A stretch of DNA of 64,000 bases from Chitinophaga sp. CF418 (GCF_900142925.1 NZ_FRCN01000012.1:124001-188000), one strand, 5' to 3'. Shown: positions 34,022-43,846, counted from the first letter of the stretch. Notes: generated by a model from the letters alone, not told the origin. Numbers and translations: made by a program.

Positions 34022-37000
34022 AATTGTTATAGCGGATATCTCTGATTGAAATTATTTTCACAGGCCCCAATAACCCTGATGGCTGCAGGGGTGAATCGGC
34101 TTTGTAAAAAGGCAGCGTTGTATAAGTAATCCTGTTTGTAACGCCGGGTTGCGCATCACCAATCAAGCGGTTCACCCAAAGATTAGTCACCTTTATTTCC
34201 AGCTTATTTTCTCCTGCTTTCAAGGCATTGGTTACATCTACACGAAAAGGCTTCTTCCACACAATACCCAGTAACTTTCCATTCACTAATACTTCTCCCA
34301 GATTCTTTACGTCACCCAGATCCAACCACAGTTGCGCTCCTTCCACGAGGGCGTCTGAACGGAGATTGATATTCTTTGTATAGGTAGCTGTACCAGAAAA
34401 GTATCTGATACCTGCATCGCTGTTCTCTGTATAAGAGACCAACCTATCAAAAGTGGCACTAGCCGGCGCCTCCCGGTTGGGTTGAAACATCACCTTCCAC
34501 GAACCTTCTACCGTCATTATTTCTCTTTCTGTTTTGGCAGGGAGGGTAAGCACATTTTTTGTGGCATGTGACCGGAATACTACAAACACTGCATCATTCG
34601 GTGTCAGGTTCAACAACACTGTTGTCCGGCCGTTTTCTATTTTGTAAGAAGCAGCTTCTATTCTCCCTGTTTCAGGATGCCAGATCTGTGGCACCTTTCC
34701 ACTAACCCGGAAAATGGCTTCCACTGTTTCATTCCGGTCGTTTCGGTTATTTACCCAATAGATATCACCGTTTGATAACCGGCGATGCACATACATCAAC
34801 TGCGTATTATCCTGTGGTTTGGTATACTCAAAATCAGGTAGAATATTTAAAGAAGAAAGGACTTCACTCAAAGGTTTAGCCACTGTAACTTTTGAATTTG
34901 ATGAGGCCCATATTTCGTTTACCAATTTATTGAATTCATTTGGGTCATCAGTCAGGCTTGGCGTAGCTATTGGCTTTATACCGGTAACAGTTGCGCCTGA
35001 TCTTACCAATTCCCTTAGTTTACGCAATGCAGGCAATGCCATCTTCACGGCGCTGCTGTCTAATACCAGCAGGCTATAACTCATACCACCCGGCGTAATT
35101 AATTTACCGTCTTTTACTGACAATATGTTGATGAGTGCATCTGTATTGATGAAATCATAATTATATCCATCGGGAATGGCAGGCGGTCTTTTACCAAACA
35201 GGTTGGTAATATTATTGTCTTCTCCATAGTAATAAACAATATCAGCTGCAAACCTGCCCTGTTGCAATAAATAGCTACTGCGGGCTAAATAGTCATTCCA
35301 TACCTTTGCCTGTTCAGCCCATGTTTCGTGGCGTGTATACCACTGGCCAAAAGGTCCAAGGCCAAGCCCGGGAATTTTATTATCTACCGGCTGGTGGGGC
35401 GAACAATGAATAACAAAACGATTCACTCCGCTTGCAAGTTCCAGATCCGCGCTTGGTTTTAAATTCCCGGGATAATACGCCCACGCAGATCCGCCCATAC
35501 CCAGGGCTGTTAACGATTCTGCAGCTACTAAGTTTTGTCCATACAGATGTGCTACCGATGCAGATTCCCGAATATCAATAGTATATCTTGTTTGGTCGTT
35601 CTGATTAATAACAGGACTGGGCGTCCATAATGCAGACATGGGGATGGCTGCCGTCCTTTTTACTTCCATGCCGTCTCCAATAAATGCACGGCCATCTTCA
35701 TGCGATTCCGAATAGCGCTTCATCCCGTATCGTGCAAGAATATCGGTCAGTGCATCGTAATGATATGCTGCCACCATTTCACCCAGTGTTTTCCTGAAAT
35801 CAAACAGGAATGCCTCGCTTGCATCAGCGCTTTTAACTATTGCACCCGTCAATACAGGCAACCAGGGAATAATGCTGTAGCCACGGCGCTTTTGAAATTC
35901 CGCTGGAAGATCAGTAGTCCAATTTTGTGCGCCGGCTTCCCAACTGTCGGTTATAAGATATTGCAAAGCGCCTTTACTACCCATCATACTACCGGTAGCA
36001 TTTTTATATCGCTCCAAATAATTGGTGAAATAATTTTTAACTGCAACCGGGTCAAGCTTATCCACTTCCAGTCCTGTTGCCGGATAAGAGGCAGGATGGT
36101 TAATAGTACCAAGCAGTGAGTACCCTAAACGGATAATTTTCCACTCCCCTCTTTCCGGGGCTATCCAATCTATTGTTCCATCTGCATTCAGCTTGTCCGT
36201 AATATTAATAACATCGTTTACATTTATAACATCGTTACTTGCAGCAGTTGTTTTTGTATCTAATAAATTACCTGCCGGTGCAAAGGCCGATTTTTCTTCA
36301 AACCTGTTTATCCGGTCGGCAGTATGCAAAACGATCTCCGCGATTTCAGTTCCATTTAAATTCTTTTTGCTCTTATCGGCTAGTCCCATGGTGGACGCTC
36401 TGTTAAAAGGGTCCGGTGGGTTTTTAACTGTAATACGGAAATATCTTGCCGTCGTTTCAGGAACAGGAATAGTTTGCTGTAAAATAGCTCCTGGCGGAAT
36501 GTGAGTGATCAACCGGTAATTCACTCCGTCGTCACTGGCTTCCAACGCACGACCATCTGCCGGGTCTGCGCCCATACCGAACATTCCGGGGTTGCCGCCA
36601 CCAACCATGCTTACCGCTTTAACGGTTTGCGGTTGCGGAAAGGCAAATTGTATCCATGCATATCCTTTTACAGTGTCTTTCGGTAAAAGAACACCTGTAC
36701 TTAAATCACCATCGGTAAGTTGAGATAAAGTAAAATTGTTACTACTTGATGTTACCACAACACCTAAGTCACTTAATGATCTATCAGCTTGCGGCAGCTT
36801 GTACGCGAGTACTGCTACATCTCTATAAAATAAGATATTTTTAGAAATATCAACCTTTCGTTCGCCAAAAGGCTGAATGGGGATATTTTGGAAAGGACCT
36901 GTAGTACCGGGTGCAGCCGCTATCTTAATATTGGAAGTCCCGCCTTTTACACGAATTTCTGTCCACACAAGTTTTTTCATCCCATCCTCCGGCTTTACCC

Positions 37001-37391
37001 AGGAACCACCGGTTTCGCTAAACCCCGGCGAAGCGGCAATAGCCATTTCCAATTTCAGGGAATCGGCCAACTTAGTGGCAAATTTGAACACGTCAACCCA
37101 TTCAGGTGTCATATAGACAAGCGGCCTATCAACTATCTGTGACTTATCCGAGCGGCCAAGTTCCACCTCAAAATTATGAAAGCCGCCGATGCCAACCCGA
37201 TGCATCCATTCCAGATCTTTCCTGATACCGTCTTTGGTGATGTTGCCATTCATCCAGTGCCACCACACGCGGGGCTTTGCCTCGTGGGGCGGACTGATAA
37301 AATTTTCATAGAGGATATCGTCGTTTACCTGTTGTGCATTTCCCCTGATAAAAAAGAAAATAAGCACAAAAAATACACCTGTCCTGTGCAC
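34005..37391 (-). CDS. GH106-type glycoside hydrolase (alpha-L-rhamnosidase-like), secreted
   Basis: A 1128-residue protein with a signal peptide (VFFVLIFFFIRGNAQQ). The N-terminus PRVWWHWMNGNITKDGIRKD and the following VGIGGFHNFE are typical of the Bacteroidota GH106 group, whose studied members release alpha-L-rhamnose from plant polysaccharides. A discoidin-like carbohydrate-binding stretch (~220-340) and a C-terminal GH2-type sugar-binding jelly roll (~985-1100, LWLDLGDVKNLGEVLVNGK) are visible. The start is GTG at 37391: an in-frame stop lies 9 codons upstream and no ATG is near. It follows the TonB-dependent receptor with a 95-base spacer containing a long hairpin, so it may be the substrate-releasing enzyme for that receptor. 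Substrate is not certain; the group also contains uncharacterised members. Confidence 0.87.
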   Translation of the reverse strand: MHRTGVFFVLIFFFIRGNAQQVNDDILYENFISPPHEAKPRVWWHWMNGNITKDGIRKDLEWMHRVGIGGFHNFEVELGRSDKSQIVDRPLVYMTPEWVDVFKFATKLADSLKLEMAIAASPGFSETGGSWVKPEDGMKKLVWTEIRVKGGTSNIKIAAAPGTTGPFQNIPIQPFGERKVDISKNILFYRDVAVLAYKLPQADRSLSDLGVVVTSSSNNFTLSQLTDGDLSTGVLLPKDTVKGYAWIQFAFPQPQTVKAVSMVGGGNPGMFGMGADPADGRALEASDDGVNYRLITHIPPGAILQQTIPVPETTARYFRITVKNPPDPFNRASTMGLADKSKKNLNGTEIAEIVLHTADRINRFEEKSAFAPAGNLLDTKTTAASNDVINVNDVINITDKLNADGTIDWIAPERGEWKIIRLGYSLLGTINHPASYPATGLEVDKLDPVAVKNYFTNYLERYKNATGSMMGSKGALQYLITDSWEAGAQNWTTDLPAEFQKRRGYSIIPWLPVLTGAIVKSADASEAFLFDFRKTLGEMVAAYHYDALTDILARYGMKRYSESHEDGRAFIGDGMEVKRTAAIPMSALWTPSPVINQNDQTRYTIDIRESASVAHLYGQNLVAAESLTALGMGGSAWAYYPGNLKPSADLELASGVNRFVIHCSPHQPVDNKIPGLGLGPFGQWYTRHETWAEQAKVWNDYLARSSYLLQQGRFAADIVYYYGEDNNITNLFGKRPPAIPDGYNYDFINTDALINILSVKDGKLITPGGMSYSLLVLDSSAVKMALPALRKLRELVRSGATVTGIKPIATPSLTDDPNEFNKLVNEIWASSNSKVTVAKPLSEVLSSLNILPDFEYTKPQDNTQLMYVHRRLSNGDIYWVNNRNDRNETVEAIFRVSGKVPQIWHPETGRIEAASYKIENGRTTVLLNLTPNDAVFVVFRSHATKNVLTLPAKTEREIMTVEGSWKVMFQPNREAPASATFDRLVSYTENSDAGIRYFSGTATYTKNINLRSDALVEGAQLWLDLGDVKNLGEVLVNGKLLGIVWKKPFRVDVTNALKAGENKLEIKVTNLWVNRLIGDAQPGVTNRITYTTLPFYKADSPLQPSGLLGPVKIISIRDIRYNNWLIPL

Positions 37392-37418
37392 GCAATTGAA
37401 ATTAAAATTTAACTGATG

Positions 37419-37476
37419 TTACAAATGCACGAATATTCAGCAACTCATTCCAATAAACCCATTCGTGCATTTGTAA
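37419..37476 (-). promoter_or_regulatory. Long-stem hairpin between receptor and glycosidase genes
   Basis: A perfect 16-bp inverted repeat (37419-37434 and 37461-37476, core ACAAATGCACGAAT) with a 26-base loop, filling most of the 95-base spacer. It starts 11 bases after the receptor stop in the transcript. There is no clean T-run after it (only short T-tracts), so it may be an attenuator or an RNA 3'-end stabiliser that lowers expression of the glycosidase relative to the receptor. Confidence 0.55.
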
Positions 37477-37486
37477 TTATTAAAGA

Positions 37487-40363
37487 TTAAAACTTAAATG
37501 TCGCAGTCATGAAATATGCTCTTGGCGCAATAGCAACGGTTGAGTAAGGCTGATTATTTTTAACAGCCTCCTGGTACATCTGTTTTGTGAATCCTTGTCT
37601 GTCAAGCGCATTATTGAATGCACCCGGCCGACTCCAACTCATCACACCGTAAGTATTAAAAATATTGTTGATTACAAAACTCAGCCGGAATTTTTTAGAC
37701 ACATCATAACCGGTGCTAAAATTGAACTGGCTGAATGACGGCAACAAAAATGCATTAGCCACATTTGCCTGGCGCTTCCCCATAAATGACCACGTGAACT
37801 GCGCGAAGAATTTATCCAGATTGTACGAAGGAGTAATATTTATAATACTCCTTGCGATATTATCCGTTTCATTACCGGAAAAAGTAGTAACGAGTGAATC
37901 ATCCTGCGGTCCAGGATTATTTGCCAGCCATGTTTTGAACTCCAAAGCTTTTGATCTTTGTAAGGTAAGCACACCATGAATATTAAAATGTTTTGCAAAG
38001 CTATAATCCGCCTCTACTTCTACCCCATAAGTCCTGTATTTATTGTAAACCGGGGATGGGTTATAATTGGTCTGATCAACATTCTGAAATGTTTGCAGAT
38101 TAGGCACATGGCTCAGCAAACTGTAAAAGGGTGTTATAAATAAATTCAGGTTCTCTGTTCTTGCTTTTATCCCAAATTCAAATTGCTTTACTTTCTGTGC
38201 CTGAGGGTCTAATGTTTTCACAAGAAAATCAGTAGTAGCATTAATATACAAATCAAAGTCAGGCGCTTTGTTACCCTGCGAAAAACGCCCATAGACAGAG
38301 AGGTGATTATTAATTTTATAATTCAGTCCGGCTGAATAAGAAAAAGTGTTTATGCGTCTATTAAAGTTAAAGGTTACCGGAGTAGTCGCATTGGCATTGT
38401 CGTATAAAGTGAGCGGGTTTTTATCTATCCCGCCTGCCGTATCCTGGTTAGCAACTGAAGGGCTGTTATATCCTTTTACCCGCGCCGTTTCGTAGCGCAC
38501 ACCCCAATCAAGATTTAATGCAGGAGTGATTTGCCAGTTATGGCCAAAGAAGAAGGCCAATTGGTTTTGGGTGGCATGATTAACAGTCTGGCCAACCCTG
38601 TTTACAGTCATAACACCATTTGAATTTGTAACCAATGCTGTGGTACCGTCAGGATTGGTACGTGTAATAGCCACTATCTGTGGCTGAGGTTCTACTGTAC
38701 CGAGTGCAAAGCCTATGCGCCCGTTAAGTCTGTCCAGTTTCGTAGACCCAAAAAATCCGCCGAAAGTGAAGCTCATCTTATCCAGTCTTTTGGTTAAAGA
38801 AAACTGGTCAAGATATTCCTTTGTTTTATTGCTGATAAACAGGAGAGGTTCGTAGAACAATGAGTTAGGAGCTACCTGGCCACCTGGCAACGTACTATTG
38901 GTTACGGTAAAGTCACGACCGTTCAAAGTAGCTACAGTTGCCAGATCCTGGCCGCTTTTCAAATCGCGGAAATGATAAGTGCCAGGCTGTCCAACTGTAT
39001 TCATACGGGTATAGATAGCCAGGTCAGTCAATGCAATTGGATAAACAGATCCGTTGGTATTCCAGGTAGTGCTCTTATCGGAGTAACGCATCGCGTTATT
39101 AAATGACCAGCCATCGCCAAACCGCTGTTCCCAGTTAAATCCGGCTGATTTATCTATTGAATGAATTAAATCCTTGTTATTGTAAATGGCTCTTTCGCCT
39201 GTTTGGTTTATGCTGAAATTTTGCTGAATGGAAGGCATCAGCACATTCGAACTTCCTGAAAACCCAGGCGCCGGCTTAGGATTTGTAAAGCTAAGCGTTG
39301 GCGTAAATTCAAACCATCCGTTATGGTCATTTAAGTATTTGGCGTAAAACTTCAGTGAACCTGTATTGTATTTTTTCACCAGATTGCCCCGGAATTGTCC
39401 ACCATTGTTCATCGGATAGCCGGGGTATCTTGCACCTTCTGCATACCGGTAAAACCCGCCGGCATTCCAAAACCAGTCTTTACCCAGGGGCCCGCCAACA
39501 TTAATATCGGTACGGTAAAAACTATTTTTCCCGTTTCCTTCCAGGCCATATTTAGCGACTACCTCTCCCTGCGTTTTGTCACCGCCTTCTTTTGTTATAT
39601 AATTGAAGATGCCACCCGGCGCATTGGCACCCAGAATAGATGCAGTCCCGCCCCGAACTGCTTCTAAGCGTCCCACGGTGGCATCAGCACGAAGGAAGTA
39701 ATCGGGGCCGTAATTACTACACGTTACATTGGTTACCGGCAAACCATCTTCCTGCATACTCACATAATAATAACCAGAAGCGCCATCATTGGAGCCAACC
39801 GATACGCCACGGGAATAAACGGTATTACGAACCTCTCCGAGGGAAGAATTCACATAAACACCCGGCACATTTTTAAGGATATCGGCTGCACTTACCGGCG
39901 CCAATTTGGACACCTGGTTGGCAGAAATAGTACTGATAGCTACTGATGCTTCCATCTTTTTTCGCTTGTCGAACACGCCGGTAACGACAACTTCTCCCAG
40001 GCCCGTAGCAGATGACTTCATATCAATAACCAAGGAGAAAGTGGTGCCTCCCTTAAGTGTATAACCCGATAAGTTTTGTGGCTCATAACCCACCATTTTG
40101 ACAGAGAAACTGTATGGACCGCCGGCAGGTACACCGGAAAAGGTAAAAACACCAGCCGTATCACTTTGGGTGCCCGATGTAAAGTTTGTTTTGTTGTTGC
40201 GAATAATAACCGACACGCCGGCAAGCGATTCGTTATCAGCACCATGCACAATACCTTTTACTAAACTAGTGGATTCCTGTGCCTTTGCATCAAATGGCGG
40301 AAGGATTTGTGTGAGCAATAGCAGAGCTACAAGAACAGCCCTTTTAAGCGGTTCGAATTTCAT
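37487..40363 (-). CDS. TonB-dependent outer-membrane receptor
   Basis: A 958-residue receptor. A signal peptide (~1-29, ending DAKAQ) is followed by a carboxypeptidase-regulatory-like beta-sandwich (~30-112, LVKGIVHGADNESLAGVSVI), the plug (~125-260, starting GEVVVTGVFDKRKKMEASVA) and a 22-strand-type barrel ending in ...YFMTATFKF with the terminal Phe expected for BAM recognition. It lacks an STN/secretin signalling extension at the N-terminus, although its neighbours are a FecR and an ECF sigma factor, so direct signalling in the FecA manner is doubtful. No SusD gene follows; instead a GH106-type glycosidase does. The imported ligand is therefore unknown: a saccharide fits the neighbour, while the general layout also resembles siderophore receptors. 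Confidence 0.93.
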   Translation of the reverse strand: MKFEPLKRAVLVALLLLTQILPPFDAKAQESTSLVKGIVHGADNESLAGVSVIIRNNKTNFTSGTQSDTAGVFTFSGVPAGGPYSFSVKMVGYEPQNLSGYTLKGGTTFSLVIDMKSSATGLGEVVVTGVFDKRKKMEASVAISTISANQVSKLAPVSAADILKNVPGVYVNSSLGEVRNTVYSRGVSVGSNDGASGYYYVSMQEDGLPVTNVTCSNYGPDYFLRADATVGRLEAVRGGTASILGANAPGGIFNYITKEGGDKTQGEVVAKYGLEGNGKNSFYRTDINVGGPLGKDWFWNAGGFYRYAEGARYPGYPMNNGGQFRGNLVKKYNTGSLKFYAKYLNDHNGWFEFTPTLSFTNPKPAPGFSGSSNVLMPSIQQNFSINQTGERAIYNNKDLIHSIDKSAGFNWEQRFGDGWSFNNAMRYSDKSTTWNTNGSVYPIALTDLAIYTRMNTVGQPGTYHFRDLKSGQDLATVATLNGRDFTVTNSTLPGGQVAPNSLFYEPLLFISNKTKEYLDQFSLTKRLDKMSFTFGGFFGSTKLDRLNGRIGFALGTVEPQPQIVAITRTNPDGTTALVTNSNGVMTVNRVGQTVNHATQNQLAFFFGHNWQITPALNLDWGVRYETARVKGYNSPSVANQDTAGGIDKNPLTLYDNANATTPVTFNFNRRINTFSYSAGLNYKINNHLSVYGRFSQGNKAPDFDLYINATTDFLVKTLDPQAQKVKQFEFGIKARTENLNLFITPFYSLLSHVPNLQTFQNVDQTNYNPSPVYNKYRTYGVEVEADYSFAKHFNIHGVLTLQRSKALEFKTWLANNPGPQDDSLVTTFSGNETDNIARSIINITPSYNLDKFFAQFTWSFMGKRQANVANAFLLPSFSQFNFSTGYDVSKKFRLSFVINNIFNTYGVMSWSRPGAFNNALDRQGFTKQMYQEAVKNNQPYSTVAIAPRAYFMTATFKF

Positions 40364-40397
40364 GTGGAATTCTTTTTAATGAAAAATAAAAGCCTCT

Positions 40398-40416
40398 CTT
40401 TCAGTATGACTGAAAG
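40398..40416 (-). terminator. Weak terminator-like hairpin between fecR-type and receptor genes
   Basis: Perfect 8-bp stem (CTTTCAGT / ACTGAAAG) with a 3-base loop. On the minus strand it is followed by GAGAGGCTTTTATTTTTC, a broken T-rich tract. It lies in the 94-base spacer between the FecR gene stop and the receptor start, so it could end or attenuate the sigma-FecR transcript. Confidence 0.4.
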
Positions 40417-40435
40417 TCCATCCCCCTACAGGATG

Positions 40436-40443
40436 CAAATGTA
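40436..40443 (-). promoter_or_regulatory. Possible -7 element upstream of the receptor gene
   Basis: On the minus strand the sequence reads TACATTTG, matching the Bacteroidota -7 consensus TAnnTTTG, about 73 bases before the receptor ATG. No TTG -33 box is visible at the usual spacing, so it is only a candidate. Confidence 0.25.
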
Positions 40444-40457
40444 TATATGTTGCGATT

Positions 40458-41588
40458 TTACTTGCTTATGATGAAGGCATTATCTTTTTTGGTAACCGAT
40501 AGGTTGTGAAGGATTGCGATTTCTTTTAAAATATTCTCCAAAGAATCTGTTCTATTGTATTTGGCCGTGAAATATATATTTTGAATATCCTTCTTATCAT
40601 AGACTATTGGTACATTGAATATTTGTGAAAGCTGATCAAACACTTCTGCCAGCAATTGATTGTTGAACTGATACCACGAACCGCCTGTATTTTCGGGCAG
40701 GGATGGTTCATCATGTGATAACTCTTCATTAATGATTTGCTCAGGAGCCACGTTCCTGTTCAATTTAAACGACTTCACTTTACCAGCTGCCTGACTGTCA
40801 TAAACAAATAGCTGACCTGGCAGCAGGTACACATCCCCTTTCATTTTTTTGTTCAACTTATCTACCGGCTTCACTACCACTTTACCCTCATATAAACGAA
40901 CAACAACCTTTTTAGAGCTTCCAAAAGCAGTAACGGTAAATTCCGTACCCACTGCAGTTGTCGAAATATCTCCACTGATTACGGTAAAAGGTCTCCTCTT
41001 GTCATGCGCTACCTTGAAATACGCCTTACCGATCAGCGTTATGTCCCTTTTTTCTGTAAACGGTTCCCGATAAGCTATTTCACTGTTGTTTGCCAAAATG
41101 ATCAAAGAACCGTCTGCTAACTGAATTCTTTTCTCTCTACCAGTTGTATTGACTTCATGCCGTACAACAAACGCCAGGCTATCTGTCTTTTTCTCTGTAT
41201 GCTGTGCAACAGGTACATCCCGTTTATTGTTGATGAAGAACTTCCAACCCAAACCAATAACTAAAAGAACCGAAGCTGCAATAGCTATGGCAACCAGCAT
41301 TCTGACCGGTTTATGTTTTACGCTGGTATCCTCTTCTGTTATACTTTGTTCAAGACTATTCCATTTCTCCTCCAGATTCGCCTCATCTGTTATATATGCC
41401 AGGTCTTTCTTTATCTCTGTTAGTTGCCAGACCTTTTTCAAACGATTAAAGTAGCGTTGGTTCTCTTCACTGGTATTGAGCCAGTTTTCAACAAATGCTC
41501 TCTCCTCTCCTGTTTCTTCATTAAACAAGTACCTGACCAAAAGCTCATCATATTGATTGTTGTCTTCCATGTGCTCTGTATTATTCAT
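40458..41588 (-). CDS. FecR-family anti-sigma factor
   Basis: A 376-residue, single-pass inner-membrane protein. The cytoplasmic N-terminus (~1-90) includes the FecR N-terminal motif YLFNEETGEERAFVENWLN. One membrane segment lies at ~97-115 (VAIAIAASVLLVIGLGW). The periplasmic FecR domain (~135-240) shows GREKRIQLADGSLIILANNS and VGTEFTVTAF. The C-terminal ~70 residues match DUF4974, an STN-like fold (FNVPIVYDKKDIQNIYFTAK). It should hold the ECF sigma factor encoded 44 bases upstream and release it on a periplasmic signal. Start is ATG at 41588. Confidence 0.94.
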   Translation of the reverse strand: MNNTEHMEDNNQYDELLVRYLFNEETGEERAFVENWLNTSEENQRYFNRLKKVWQLTEIKKDLAYITDEANLEEKWNSLEQSITEEDTSVKHKPVRMLVAIAIAASVLLVIGLGWKFFINNKRDVPVAQHTEKKTDSLAFVVRHEVNTTGREKRIQLADGSLIILANNSEIAYREPFTEKRDITLIGKAYFKVAHDKRRPFTVISGDISTTAVGTEFTVTAFGSSKKVVVRLYEGKVVVKPVDKLNKKMKGDVYLLPGQLFVYDSQAAGKVKSFKLNRNVAPEQIINEELSHDEPSLPENTGGSWYQFNNQLLAEVFDQLSQIFNVPIVYDKKDIQNIYFTAKYNRTDSLENILKEIAILHNLSVTKKDNAFIISK

Positions 41589-41632
41589 ACACTTAACGAT
41601 GAATTTTTCCCTACAACTGAAAAAAATATTTT

Positions 41633-42238
41633 TTACTTTTTTAATAAAAAGTTGAAAATCAATATAATAAAAAGAATAAGAAACCTGGCCAGTTTCTCCT
41701 TCAGCTTTATCATAGCCCTGCTTATTTGTGTATCCACAGTTTTCACTGAGATATTTAATCGCCTGGCTATTTCAGCGTATTTCAATCCTTCAAATTTTCT
41801 GAGTTCAAATATGATACGCATCTGTTCCGGCAATTCAGCAATAGCAACATCAATAGCTGAACTTAACTCCTTTAAATCGATACTATTAAAAGTCGTTTCT
41901 GAAATATCTTCGGAGCTCGTTTTCAACAGATGGGCTGCATGTTGCTGCTTTACTTTTTCATGCCTTAAAGTATTTAAACTACGATTGTCAACAATTTTAT
42001 ATAAATAAGATATTGGAGATATACCGGGGACGAGCGTTTGGCGGGTTTCCCAAAGTTTTATAAAGCTTGAATGAACAACCTCCTCGGCCAAATGAATGTC
42101 GAAGCCATACTTCAACCTGCAGTAAATACAAAGAGCGGGATAGTCTTTTTTAAATAACTCCTTAAAGGCAGCTTTGTCAAACCATAGATTGTCAGGAGGT
42201 ACATCTTCCAAATTGTGCTGTGTGTAATTGATGCTCAT
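41633..42238 (-). CDS. ECF RNA polymerase sigma-70 factor
   Basis: A 201-residue ECF sigma factor. Region 2 (~25-95: LAEEVVHSSFIKLWETR, SPISYLYKIVDNRSLNTLR) and region 4 (~125-180: LPEQMRIIFELRKFEGLKYA, helix-turn-helix LNISVKTVDTQISRAM) are both intact. It ends in a hydrophobic tail (FLILFIILIFNFLL), a feature often seen in Bacteroidota members of this group, possibly placing it at the membrane. It is followed by its FecR partner and then by the TonB-dependent receptor, which is the usual target of such pairs. Confidence 0.94.
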   Translation of the reverse strand: MSINYTQHNLEDVPPDNLWFDKAAFKELFKKDYPALCIYCRLKYGFDIHLAEEVVHSSFIKLWETRQTLVPGISPISYLYKIVDNRSLNTLRHEKVKQQHAAHLLKTSSEDISETTFNSIDLKELSSAIDVAIAELPEQMRIIFELRKFEGLKYAEIARRLNISVKTVDTQISRAMIKLKEKLARFLILFIILIFNFLLKK

Positions 42239-42436
42239 TGGTAAGTGCTCACCGTTAAATGAAAAGATAGTTTATATAACGTGTTGGACTGATAGGAAGT
42301 AACTTAGACAATAATAATAAATATGTATATTATTGTGAAATAAAATTTCCTGAAAGAACCTGAGCATTTGCCAGCAGGAAAATCGTTGTCATAATATAAT
42401 TCGAGCAATGCAGAAATTAATCAAATGACTATAAAC

Positions 42437-42604
42437 TCAGAAACCGCATGAGTAAAGCAAAGAATAATCCGCTTCCGGTTCAACAAGGTACTTGCCATTG
42501 CTGATAAGAATTTTTAAAAAATTGGCGTATTTCTGGCTCAGATCAAAGGCACTTATCCAGGGACCAGACCGGAGAATGTACTGGCTGTTCATTTCATACC
42601 CCAT
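42437..42604 (-). CDS. Small hypothetical protein downstream of MFS gene
   Basis: A 55-codon frame starting with ATG 5 bases after the stop of the MFS gene and ending with TGA. It begins MGYEMNSQYILRSGPW and ends EADYSLLYSCGF; a second ATG lies four codons in. It has no membrane segment or signal peptide and matches no family I recognise. The tight spacing to the upstream gene and the ordinary, non-biased composition support translation, but the length makes chance possible. Confidence 0.4.
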   Translation of the reverse strand: MGYEMNSQYILRSGPWISAFDLSQKYANFLKILISNGKYLVEPEADYSLLYSCGF

Positions 42605-42609
42605 TGTTC

Positions 42610-43791
42610 TCACTGGACAGCGTTCCTTGGCTCAGGAGCGGCCCATGAAAGATAAAGAGCCACTGCGAGCGTCATTAATGTTGTGATCGAAAATGCAATT
42701 CCTGGTCCAAACCGGAACCATAGCCAGCCTGTAAGTGTGCTTGCCAGCATGGTGCAGATACTTTGAAACCCTGTATAGGTTCCGATGGCAGTGCCTGTAT
42801 CTTCTTTTCGGGTAATATTGCTTATCCATGCTTTTGATATGCCTTCAGTAGCCGCTGCATACAACCCATATAGGAAAAACAACAAACCGTACCAATACCA
42901 GCTACCGGTTACTGTCATACCCCCATACACCATTGCAAAGAGCAGCAACCCGACAATAAATACCTTCTTCAGCCCCATCTGATCTGCCAGCACACCAAGC
43001 GGAAAGGCTGCTATGGCGTACACCATGTTATAAAAAATATATACACCTATAGTGGCGGCATCACTTAAACCTGCCTGTTTTACCTTTAAGAGCAGGAATA
43101 CGTCAGAACTGTTGCACAAGGTAAATACCAATAATCCTCCTACCAGTTTACGGTAGATAACAGGGCTATTGTTCCAGTAATGTAAGAATGAAAAGAAAGA
43201 AACCGCTGTCTTATTTTCCCGAGGTTGTAATTCCCCGTCTTTCAGATAAAAAGACAAGCCTATCGCCAGCATTCCCGGAATAAATGCCAGCAGGAACAGC
43301 GAGCGGTAACTGGCGGGATAAAAATACAAGTACAACAATGCCAATGCCGGGCCGACTACGGCCCCCATTGTGTCCATCGAACGGTGGAAACCAAACACGC
43401 GGCCCTTGGTTGCAAGGGTCGCTTCATCAGAAAGCAGGGCATCCCGTGCCCCGGTCCGGATGCCTTTGCCTAAACGGTCAACGGCACGGGCAACAAATAT
43501 CCATATCGGGTACACCATTACAGCCATCATTGGCTTCGAAAAAGCACTTAACGTATAGCCCAGCCGAACGAATGGCGTGCGCCTGCCCTTATGGTCAGAC
43601 AATTTCCCAAAATAGCCCTTGCTTAACCCGGCAGTAGCTTCCGCAATCCCTTCCAGTATGCCGATCAGTAATACGGAAAAGCCAATGCTTTTTAGATAAA
43701 TGGGCATGATAGGATAAAGCATTTCACTCGCAACATCAGTCAGCAAGCTGATAAAAGAGAGTATCCAAACAGTGCGTGTTAAATACTTCAT
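42610..43791 (-). CDS. Major facilitator superfamily transporter
   Basis: A ~393-residue protein with about 12 membrane helices. The MFS loop 2-3 motif is seen as GKLSDHKGRRTPFVRLGY, and the repeat equivalent in the second half as GVLADQMGLKKVF. The longer frame begins with GTG at 43797; ATG two codons later (43791, MKYLTRTVWILSF) is the better start. Substrate cannot be told. It lies downstream of the copper ATPase gene on the same strand, but a 495-base spacer with a pseudogene fragment and a large inverted repeat separates them, so it is probably a separate transcript. Confidence 0.87.
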   Translation of the reverse strand: MKYLTRTVWILSFISLLTDVASEMLYPIMPIYLKSIGFSVLLIGILEGIAEATAGLSKGYFGKLSDHKGRRTPFVRLGYTLSAFSKPMMAVMVYPIWIFVARAVDRLGKGIRTGARDALLSDEATLATKGRVFGFHRSMDTMGAVVGPALALLYLYFYPASYRSLFLLAFIPGMLAIGLSFYLKDGELQPRENKTAVSFFSFLHYWNNSPVIYRKLVGGLLVFTLCNSSDVFLLLKVKQAGLSDAATIGVYIFYNMVYAIAAFPLGVLADQMGLKKVFIVGLLLFAMVYGGMTVTGSWYWYGLLFFLYGLYAAATEGISKAWISNITRKEDTGTAIGTYTGFQSICTMLASTLTGWLWFRFGPGIAFSITTLMTLAVALYLSWAAPEPRNAVQ

Positions 43792-43846
43792 GTCCACAGT
43801 TTACAATATGAGTGATTCAAACCTGTATCAAAGATCATCTTATTCT

